Source: Apostichopus japonicus (taxonomy: Eukaryota; Echinodermata; Holothuroidea; Aspidochirotida; Stichopodidae). Taken from it: a stretch of 64,000 nucleotides of DNA. The notes beneath the pieces are model-generated. The model was not told where the DNA came from. It made no database searches and saw only the letters and a list, made by a program, of their open reading frames with translations. Below, piece by piece: positions 49,895 through 61,800 of the stretch. The stretch spans positions 20,243,001-20,307,000 of the forward strand of contig NC_092568.1 in NCBI RefSeq assembly GCF_037975245.1, written 5' to 3'. Position 1 is the stretch's first letter, and every line of letters starts with the position of its first letter. The translations under genes and the position numbers were made by a program.

Positions 49895-52800
49895 CTGGAG
49901 TCAGGACGGATGGAGCGAGCAAGCAAACAAAGAAAAAGATTTGGTTATTCTGCAGATGATTTTTGATGATGTGTTGCACAAAGATAAAGAGATATAAAGA
50001 CAATGATCAAATTAAATCTGAAGGAATGATATACCCTTTTAGACTTCTTCTGGATTACAGTCAAAGGACCAATACACACCGGCCATATCACCTAAATATA
50101 TATGTGTTAGTATGCTATCAATACTATTATGGGAATATGGTGCACGTGAATAATTAAAATAAAATATTAAAATTAACAAAGGCTTAAGATATCCAAAAGA
50201 CAGTTCTTCTTCAAAGGGGGAAATTTTATTTGCCAGTAGGGCACATTTGCTATTTTGGAAAATAGTGGGGGCACATGCCCCCAGTGTCCCCCCGGCTCCT
50301 ACCCCCCTGGTCACACGTAGGAAAGAGAGGAGATGGAAAGAATGAACGTTTACGACGACAGGTACCGGAATCTTAAGCAGAATCGGACTATTCCATTGAT
50401 ATATAAAAATAACCTGATGTATGTTCACCTGAAATATAAAGGTCTCCTTAAACGTTGGGTTAGGCTGTCCCCTCCGTACCGATGATTTACTCTTGGACAT
50501 TTCATATCCACTTGATGACATCACCGCTACCTTCACATAAGAATCTAAAATTTAAACAAAAAAGTATTAGTTGAAAATATGAAATTGCGTGATAGAATAC
50601 AAAAAACACTCCAAAAGAACAGCTAGTTACTTCAAGCTTATCTTCAGGATATTTTCCAAATGTACACAATTAGGAATGCAGTTACCCTTTTATCCCTTTC
50701 ATATTAAATATGGTAACTTTGGTCATTGCTGCCTGCCCCTTCTGGTTATCATTTAATGATTATATATACCATCAAAGGCTCTTCCACTTAAAGAGCTTAA
50801 ACTTATATCAAGTGGCATCCTTTAGTATCAAGTGTGAATGTTTTCTGCTGAACACAACCCTGTACAATTCTTCATTTCCTCAAAATCAGATGACAGGACA
50901 GTAAAACTACCCATATATCAGGATTAGGTATCACGCTGAGCTGAACCGTGTTGCCGGCAACTTTCTATGAAAGCTGGCAGTATTTCAATGCAGTAAAATG
51001 AAAGGGTAGGGCTGTTTGAAATGAATGGTGGTCATGGGTTCAGGATGCTATTTTGAGATAAAAACTAGGAGGCAAGGAGTAATAAGCTATTCTAGAAGTC
51101 AAGAGCTGTCAAAGTAGGTTCCTACGAAAACTGACCGTTGTGAAATTTTGTAGGGACGTTACTTCCATTAAAGGAGACACAAACACAACCATGATCTTTG
51201 TTTTAATGAATGGTGATCAAGGGTACAGGATGCTATTTTGAGATAAAACTAGGCGGCAAAGAGTGATAGGCTATAAAAGAAGTCAAGAGCTATCGAAGTA
51301 GTTTCCAAGAAAAATGACAGAGAGCTTTGTGAACAACAACTCACCCACCCAAACAGTTAAATTACAAAAGTGAATCTGCTTGGGAGATATTTTAGTTTAA
51401 AGTTCATGCCTGGGCACTGTCATTTTGCAAATCTGTATTGCTCATAGTGAAAATAGGATCTGAACACCTTTTACCTTCTCTTGGCTTTCTCCTTTAATAT
51501 TTTCAATGTAGATTTTTTACAACATTGTTGACATCGGGGGAAAATGGCATAATTTGGTCAAGTTACCAGCTTCAATATTTTAGATTCAGCATTGTATACA
51601 AAACCCATTTCAATTACGAAATGAAACATTTGATTAAATAATGGGGGGGGGGGGAATATATATAGCACATTTGGCTGGATTATATCATATTTAGACTCGA
51701 TTAAGTCTTCAGCTTTGTGTGTGCACTCAGGAACATTAAATCTGTGCTAATGCCATGGTAACTGGAAGAGTAGCTGTTTTTACAGTTATCTTTATCACAC
51801 AGACTAATAGTGATGGTTGGGTTTGTGTCACTTTTCAAAAAAATCCCTCTTAGTAGGCAGTAAATTATGAGTGTTTGCATTATTTGAAGAAATGAAATGT
51901 TGCACATAATTGAGAGAACCCTTGAATAGATTGATTTATGAACAATTGACAGAAAATGGCCTTTTATTAAAATAATTATCTCTCATTAAAAGAAATGACA
52001 CTTGGGAGTTTTTTTTATTTTTGACAAACTTTCCTTTACCGGATCATGTAATGGCCCGAGCAAATCTTTTCATTTTTGTTTCATGTCACCTCAAAAAGCA
52101 GGATTATATAAGCTTCAATATAAAACACTCAATTTAAACAAAATCAGTCTTCTTTTGTAAATGTTATCCTATCCTTAGTAAATTATTAGTTTGTATAATC
52201 TTGCTGCTAGTTTGACAAATAATCTTTTCAGAAAACTCCAGAGGTAAAGAGATATTTGGAGTGTGTGTGATCTCCTATGCAGAAAAGTAGGGTGGATGTA
52301 GGGGTAGGAAAATGGGTGGGGGGGGGTGGAGTATGCTGAATCTACCTACCTGGAGCCCTGCCAGCCGCAAGCTGCTTGAAGTGACTTCCTTTGATAATAT
52401 CTACCGCCAATCTGCCCGTTGTTGTGTTATAAGTCAATCCAGTCAGGAGTTCAGGAAGGCCACCGCCATGCTGCAGAGACTGCAGTGAAGATGAGCTTTC
52501 ACTCTGCGACAGGTCTGAAGTACTGGAATACGGGGTATCATCACCACCCTGGTTGGAAAGAAGAGGAGGAGAAAACGCTTAGATTAGAAACGAATATGAA
52601 ACCTGGAAAGTTGTTGAACTACAAGTGGTTGTTTGTCACAAAATGTAAACCAGATCCAGAGATTTCTCTATTTTTCTGGAATGGCGTGAGTGTTGTCACA
52701 ATAAAACATTTACAGAGAGGCTGACCATATTTTGACAATAGTTCTTCAAGAAAATAATTAAGAAACATTTCTAATTTGTTTCTTTCTGTCTAAGAACTTT

Positions 52801-55800
52801 TCACATTATATGAGACAATAGGACGATGGCAGCCACAAAAAGTGCAAAAGTTAAGACAAAGTATTTGGAAATATTGATCTGAAAATTCTCAAATTTTTTA
52901 AAACGCAATGATGAATGGCACCCATTACCAGTTCACTCTGAGGTTTGAGTCTAAGCCTGATGACTTGTTTCTTGGACACGTTCAGTGCCGAGAACTTCAC
53001 GATCCCTTCCCCGATCAGTCTTTCCTTCCTCATTCGTTCGGCGCCGTACAGACGTATCCGGATGGAAGAGCTCACCAGCTCGTGCGGATAGATCCGGGAA
53101 AACCTGAAGAGTTCCTTGAATTCGGGCTTGTCTCCGTCCCTGATCCTCGTCTTGGCCCGTTGTCTCTTGGCGGGGTTCAGCACCAGACGTAGCCTGTAGC
53201 TGCCCGCGCCCCCCTTGTCCTTCGGAGGGAGATTGTGGCATTGTATGATGGTTATGTTCATCCGGCGGTTCTCCCCGCTGTACTGGAATGCGACCTCTAC
53301 TTCCCCGACACTTGGTCCCATTTCCTGGGAAAGTGAAAAGACGAATATGAAAGCCGAATGTACAGACAAGTTGGGCCTACTCCCAAAGAACTTTTGTCGA
53401 AGTCACTTAGAGAAATATTTGTACCAGACTTGTCCAAGATGTTGGTGATATCATCTTCGATCAAAAGGGAGCCGGTGGGAATAACATTGTCCAAAAAATT
53501 TACATTTAATATATTTTGCTTTTAATTAAATATCCTGCTGTCTGTTCACACATTGTAATTTAATGACGGTTGTTATCCACACAATGAACTCTTACATACA
53601 TAGTGAACATATATAGTATGAACTTGTAAACAGCTCACCTGTGTATGCAAACCATTATTGTAAAGACATCTCTTTAATGCAGATGACATTCATTTAGAAT
53701 ATTAAGAATTTCTGGTGTTTTTGTGTTTTTGTAATGATCTTTCCTCACTAGTTAGGACTGGGTGTAGTATCAGGTGAACAAAGGTCAAAAAGGTCAAAGG
53801 TTAAAAAGGAAAAATAGTTTCTACGAGATGATGTCCCAAACGAAACTGACTTATAAGGGACAATACGGCGTAAAGCACACATTGGTATGATGATCCGACA
53901 TAGTGTTCTACCCCAACTTTTCAAATCTTCATTGACTTGTGCTGGTTTTAGCTTAAAAATTGTTGTTTTCAAATGATTCACATGGTCTTAACATTCTGGT
54001 CATGAAGAAAGGTTCCCATTCAATCGAGAGAGTCTGTTATCTTCATGAATTTGGGACACTACGGCAATATGAACATTGAAATATTGAAGTGGCATAATGC
54101 ACTGCTGTACCCAAATATATATATTTTATTTTCAAATTGTTGATATTAAAACTTATTTTATGGAAGGTTTATCCATACTGCATGGCCATAACATCCATCT
54201 CTCCTGGAAGGATCATCTTTTTCAATGAAGAAAATTACAGCTGAAAGAATGTATCTATTCGTTTTGAGGTTAAGTGTCGCTTTCTAAAAGCAATTTAATG
54301 TGCCACATGGTGGATTTAACGGACTGCCAGTGTAACAAAATTGTCAGTTTTTATTTATGCCAGTAGACATTTGGATGACTGTAAATACGTGATATGTTGA
54401 TTAACAATTGTCAATAGAAAAGTCCGCATGATCTCAGCACCAGATGTAGGCCAATATTACCAGCTTATCATCAGCAAATATTCTTGGGCTGCTCTCATAA
54501 GACTCTACAGTAACAGATGTGTGTTGCGATTCAGGAAAATGCCAGTTAGAATAAAGTTGGTTTTAGCCGGTGAATTTTCTTAAGCACTTGTCTCTTTTAG
54601 CAAGCTATAGTGGCTAAAATATTAAAATTCCAGGCCTGTTTGTATCTTCTATAAGGAAACAACAAAAAAATTGTTGGAAGATTATGAATACCATAATCAT
54701 CCGTAAGTTACATTTTCTTTCCTCATACAGGTAAACGATACTGGTTTATTTAATTTCATAAACACTTGACCAACTCTTGTCACTTATTACTTGTACAGAA
54801 ATGGGATGCAAATAGAGGGTTCGCCATCCCGGCCCATTTCTCTTACCTCTGGTCCAGCAACGCTGCCGTCCCCGCTTATTGCCAATGATTCTGCGGTATC
54901 CGTCGGCAACTGACTGTCGTCTAGGACCTCTCCTTCGATTCCCCTCTCCTCCTGGCTGCCGGCCGCTTGGTCCGAATCGGCCGCTGAAGCATCGTCGGAC
55001 TTCGCAGCTGTAATACAAAAGGAAACAAAACATTCTGTGAAAATAGCGTTATATTGTGATGTATCATTTGTCTGCATGATGTGCAGGGGGAGTAGGAAGC
55101 TTCCAAAAAGTGCACAACATAAGAGGGGCACTTTCTCATTCCACAACCACCACTCGTTTAATATGCTATAAACCGATACACACCGGCCATATCACTTAAA
55201 TATATATGATATGTTCAGGGTTCTGCCCAGGGTGGAATGAGTGCCGGCAGGCTATCTAAGCGGAGTGCCACCATCAGTTGGCGCGGAGCGTACAAGAAAA
55301 TTTTGGGTTTTGGAAACCCCCCAGATGGCAGGAAACGGCCCTTCCCGAGTATTCTGAGCCACATGTAGATAGCTTTGAAATGAGATCTCATGTCTGGAAT
55401 TTTTCATAATTAATGAAAAAAGTTAGGACAAATATCTGGAGCACCAGAGTACAGACCAGCCGGTGGTGCCTATTAAGTATACTAGAAAGCAGTAGCAATG
55501 CACCGTGCACGTGGCTGACTAGTTCGTGTAGCCGTCACGTATAGTCACTACGAGGCGGAGTGCGCTGGTCGTGCCTAATGCAATATGATGTAAATTCACC
55601 CGCTACGAAGGTTAACGGCCGTATGTGTACTAGCTAGCTGGATAGTGCCTGTGTCTCGCGCGATAAAAATAGATATAAATGAAACTATCAAAAGTACGAT
55701 CGGGAGTTGGAAACGGAAAACAGTCATTGGTCTAGAATGCGGAACTCTGGTAATTTTTACTAAGTATGACACTGTGATGTGTTGGATATTTGAAATTTGA

Positions 55801-58800
55801 ACAGTTATGAACTGGATTTCCCCTAGTCTCAAACAGATTGTTTCTGTACGTTCGACCCTCCGGCTATGGAGCTGTTTTTTGGAGTTCCTATCGAAAATAA
55901 GTGAGGGTCGGAAAAGTCACTCAGGCAGATTGTGGCGGTCGGTAATTCAGCGTGCTGGTCGGGCCCGACCGGCGCCGACCGGCAGCGGCAGAACCCTGTA
56001 TGTTAGTATGCAATCAATACTATTTATTGAGACTGTTTATTGTTAACCGTGCTACAAAAAGATATGGGATGCCATTTTAATAATAGCATGTACAGACTCA
56101 AAATAAATAATGGAAATAAAATCTTAAAATTCACAAAGGCTTAAGATATCTAAAAGACAGTTGCTCATCAAAGGGGCACATTTTATTTGCCAGTAGGGCA
56201 CATTTGCTATTTTGGAAAAAAGTGTGCGGGCACGTGCCCCCAGTGCCCCCTGCAGCTCCTACCCCCCTGATGACGTGGATATTACAATGTTGATGGAGTG
56301 ATTGCCTTCATCATCAAAAGATCAGTCAAAGGTCAGCTGATCAGCCTTTCCCCCCCCCCTCCCCAAATATGTAAGAAAGAATTTTGACTACCAACTCCAG
56401 AGCATTTGTTCCTCTCTTAGATATCAGATTGTCAATTGTTAATGTCTCAGAATGAATTAAAATAGCAAAAGGACATCCAAGAGAGAACCTTTGAATACTT
56501 GTAGCATTTTTTAGCATGCTAAATTTGGGTACAGTAATAATGACCTTAAATTAATATGGTATTCTAGGTCCACTATCTCATCGTACTTGTACATGTATGT
56601 AACAGACTTGTTGTATATATATACTGTAGCTGGGCGAAAATGCTGTTTGCAATTGTCCATTGCATCATGTATACTATATGGCTTCTGACCTGAAATGTAC
56701 GTTATTTTATTAGTCGCAAAAATAGGATATAGAACCATAAATACTTAAGATTCTGTATCCTTTGCAGTATATGCCATAGGATTATAAAATTTGCATATAT
56801 GTAAAGATGCAGGTAGGTTCGTTTGTGCAAACCGAGGCTGGGTTGCTGTAGTACAGTACTGTAAATGACAATGTTATTAATGCGAAGTGTAAGATCAAGT
56901 GTGATTCCAACCATGTCTTCCTATGTGATAAGTCAGTTAACCCTCCGAAGGGTTAAAATACATATTTAATGGTGGTAGGGTCGTCGACTCATCTGTGCAT
57001 ATACTAGGTGTGTGTACATGATATAGTGTAGTAGTACATTTAAACATACATGATCAAATTCCAAACCAAGTCTGATATTGTTTGACAAAATTCTGTACAT
57101 TGTGGTCAATTATTTTGGCTCTGTACATATTTAACGATGATTAAAGGGTGTGAAGACTCGCGCACAAAGAAACATCTCATGCCAGTAATCTGACCTAGTT
57201 TCGAATGAGGTGTAACAGAAGTGTTTAATAGACACCACCATCGATCCAAGAAAATACACACACAGCTTGCTACCCTCGGTAAGTAGACACTAGTGTACCA
57301 AGTCAATACATACAGCTACGGTCAATACCCACAACACAGTGTACATAGCAGCGTGGACATCTCAGGTTTAAATAAAAGATAACAAGGTATCACGTTTCAT
57401 TACTGTCTGCATTTTGTAGCGACAAGAAGAAAACTTCACTTGCAAGCAACGGAAAGTTAACTTTTTCAGAGCACGGCACGCGGTTTGGGGCGAGTCTTCA
57501 ATGCCTTTAAGTGGGTATATGTTCATATTGTCATATTTTTTAAGGGACTGTTTGCATACATGATAACACTGTTAAAGACAATCAAGATTAAAAAATATCA
57601 AGTAACATAATTAGGGGAGAAGGATGTCTATATTAATATAACTTTTGTATCCAGTTGCTAAAAGATCATTTCAAACAGAAACATGTAACTCTTCACTGTT
57701 GAACACTGATTACACAATCTACAAATAGCTTCTTCATGATTGTGGTTCTTTAAATTTGTTTATTTCCATTCTTCAATGGACTTACTAAACAAAGGGGCAG
57801 CAATATAAGTGTGTGTGAAATGTACATAGAAATCCCCACCATTTATATTCATAAGCTTTCTACAGAAAGACCTGTGGGTGTCATAGCAGTTCTGGAACTT
57901 GCTTAGAAAATGGAATGCAGTTTAAAGTTAATGATCCATGGAGCAAATATATATAGTGAGGTGTAAACACAAATATAATGCAATTCAGATTCACAGAAAA
58001 ATAAATGAAGGGATATTTGGCCAGTTGGTATAATGAGGCCTTAGGGTTATCACAAATACTGTACTTTAAATATATATATGCCAGGTTTGTACAGTATGTG
58101 GCAAAGAAATCAATCAAAACCTCTCTTTGCTCACTCAATCTTCCTCCACCTTCATTTTACTGCAAAATATCTTGGAAGGTGAGGAGGAGAAATACTAAAT
58201 ACTACTTTCAACAAAACATATTCTTAATTTGTTATCCTGAAACAGCCATTTTGAAGCATTCGTTTGTAAAATCCAAACAATAATTAAAAATTTAAAATTG
58301 TCCATCGATAGTGCATTTTCTCACTGTGGTATAGGAATTATTTTGGCAGTGCTATATAGTACAGAAAATGGTGAATTTGATTGGAAATTAGTGACTAATA
58401 AAAGTGCAGAAACTATCTACGGATTTTACTGATTATTCTTCAACTGTCTCATTTCTGTCATGACAAGCTTTAACCTTAACCTTTTTTTTTCAATACCAAT
58501 AAATAAAACTACTTAACTAATAGTGACACATGCAGTTTATATATATGTTTTGTGATCAAACATAAGCATGCTAAAACATAGAGAACATTATAAAGGCAAG
58601 CTTATGGTTGCACAGATAATTGTAAAGGTTCTCCTTAACTGGAATGTCTTGTAACATTATCAAGAGAAACTTCCCTCAGAATTATTTATGTTAACATGTG
58701 CGCTGTTTTCATTAGACTGCCAGCACAGTGCTGAACCCTGCCATCTAGGTTAAATTTGTAATGTAAGCGCTCCTTGGGTTTCACCCAGTAACCTTCAATT

Positions 58801-61800
58801 TCCGTTGTTGTTTGTGCGTAATTTGACATTATGTATAGTAGCAGACATCAGTTTAAAGGTTTGCATATCACTTGCATAATTTATGATTTCGCATTAGTTT
58901 CTTGTAGTAGTTAGTAAGCCTGCACTTCCTGTTCAGTGATCCCGAACTTGAAGTCTGATACTCGGTACTGGGTCTAATGTGAAAAATGTAGCTAGGATTT
59001 CAAACTCAAGTTAATGCTGATTACAGAGCACAATTAGGTCTGATATGTAAATGCTGCCATAATCTGATAGTCTGGAAATACAGAAATAATTGGCAAGTTT
59101 TACTCCCAGGCTCACATTTGTCAACATGTCGATTACATAACAGACCCACCCGAGTGGGATTTATGCATATAATTAAACCCACTAATTACTAATTACGGTT
59201 TCTTCAATCTTGCTGCAAAATTAAGACAATTCCAACCAAATTGTTAAATTCAAATCTTTTTTGTTGTGTTCACATTTGTACAAACAAATAAAATGATGTA
59301 AATTCTAACAAATATTATGTCATGACAATCCAGCTGGCTCAAGCAAATTTCAATATAATCAATACAGTTTGCTGAATAAACCATACATTTTCACAACATA
59401 TGTCCATATTCCTCTAGAAAGCTTGTTGAAGTTCCATTTTCAAGGAGAATTATCAACCAGAACATAGTCATATGACATGTTGACAAACAATTCAACACTT
59501 ATAAATTAACATACATGAAGTTGAGTGGAAGTTCTTTTGAATATTACCAAGGGATAAGGATAATTTACAGCTACATCAGACAAACAAAAATAGGAATAAA
59601 ATAAGACAGTTTGCAATTGCTTTCTTTGAATAGAAAATCATTTGCTTCCTGAGTAAACCTTTATCTAGAGGCTATACAGTAGCAAGTCAGTAAAATAAAA
59701 TTATACGATCTTAGTCAAACTTCAAGTCCTTCAAAAACTAAGGTTAAGTAGCATTAAGTAGACTATTTATATTTTTTTTCTTTACCTGTTCGCGATTGGA
59801 CGGGATTCTCTTCTGGCAATAAACCTAAAAATACTAGAACAGCAGTAGGGAAGTCATCACTTTTGCCAGCAACTTCATCCTTATGGGAGGAGGAGGAGGA
59901 GGATGGTACCTTACCATTTATGGCACTTCCATTTGGAATTTTCTCCTCCCCCTCCTCCTCCGGTTCCGAAGGAGTCATTCCAGCAGATTTGCGGATGTAC
60001 GTAGGGGTTATATTGGACCCATGTGAAAACAAATGTAGCCATTGTAGAATCTGGATGCACATCTTCAACAATCTTTATATAAAGGCCTGTCCAACTTTGA
60101 AATACCAAAAATGTTCATTCCTCCTCTACAACATTCATATTTCAGCAGCAATTTACTGTATATAGCAACCAATTAATTGCTAGATTGTCATCCCGTGAGC
60201 AAAACAACAGAATACAAGAATGTCTATTATATCGAGAATTTGCTTGATTTCGCCGTGCAAATCTTTAGGACATTTGTTGACGAAAAACTGTCAATTAACA
60301 AAACCAGGCCAAGTTTACTTTTTTCAAGAGGGTTTGTAAGTAATCTCTGTCCAGGCAGCCATGAGAACGTTTCCTGTGTATGATGTAATTATAAAGCCGA
60401 TAACATACTGCATGTTACTGTACACATGCCATTATTACTTGTTGTTCTGTTATAGTTAACAGTGCTGAATACTAAGAGAAGAACATTACGACAAAAATGT
60501 TCCCTGACTTCTGAGAGCTTGAGGAGGATTAAGGAAGATCATATCGTTAATCTAGTAGTCCTCATTCAACATCTCAGAGTCCTGATCCACAGACAAATTA
60601 CTGAAGTATAGTATCCATGGCAACAAGCTTGAATATAATTCTCTCCATCTGTTTAGGAATTCATCGGGGCCCTCACCAGCCACCCGTCTCAGAGTTATTT
60701 TAGATCACGCTCTTAAACCGGTGGCTAAAATGCCCAAAGTTTCCTCAAAAATTTGTACATGTATACACAATGATTCAAAATGGCTTCAAAGTTGTTGGGT
60801 ATTGTCAAATATGACACACCCGGTAAAAAAATAATATTTTGTTCACAGCTCTCCTTAAAAGCTCCGATGTATGAAAATATTCAATTAAATATCACACTAT
60901 ATTGTATTAAGCTGAGGTCTGGCCTACTCCTGGTACCCACAATGAACCTCCACAAGGAACACCACTCTGCTTCACCATAAGCAATTGTTTATACCATACA
61001 TATGAATCCTTGTTGCGCCAAATCCTTTCATTGTCAAAAACTCTCCGGAGAAGAAAAAAAAAATGAACAAATGCAAAGTGACTTTAGTCCTTTACTGAGC
61101 AGGCATTTAAAATAGCATACAGTATTGATATACTTTTACTGCATGCTAACTCTTCTTGTTTTTTACAGGCTGCTATTATTTTCACAGATATACGATCCAA
61201 CATGCACTGCTCTATACTGCCGACAATCTAGAAGAAGTAACCCTCAATTTCAATCTGGCAGGCCATGGTTTAGTGATTTTTATGAATAGTCAACCAGATG
61301 GTTGCTGAAGCATTCAGGGTACTAGGTTGTACAGTGTGGCTTACCACCATCCTTGAACTAAAACTAGTTGCTTGCATCAAATGGCTATATATAACTTTCT
61401 ATCAATATGACTCGGTATAATTTCTAGAAGAGTCGGTGACAGAGACGTGCCTACAGCAGTTATTTACGGCACTTTCTTTGTGTCATATTATTAGCACTAA
61501 TCTCATATTTTAGCTCTATTACATATTAACAGGAAGGGAAGGATTTGGAAGGATTAAAATTTAAAAATAACCTTAAGTATATACTAGAATACAAATATTA
61601 CTATTTTTTTTAATCATCAATTTCATGATGAATAGCTCTGATTACATGAATTGAGAGTAATTAACCATGGCAATACTTCTACAATCATCACTTTTACATG
61701 TAGTATTTCAAGTTAATTGTAATCAAAGGGCTATTTAATGATGGTTTCTTTATGTAGAATTTGTACAGTGATAGAACCCCCCCCCCTCCCCCACCCCAAA

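Noticed and set aside
49561-49926. 121-codon frame rich in Arg and Ser over the last SYT exon
   Set aside because: It is an off-frame shadow; the frame ending CRWHALLESKS matches the SYT14/16 C2B and joins the previous exon in phase.
52951-53241. 96-codon frame on the minus strand over C2A, and a 94-codon plus-strand frame
   Set aside because: Both overlap the C2A exon in other frames; C2A is clearly the true coding frame.
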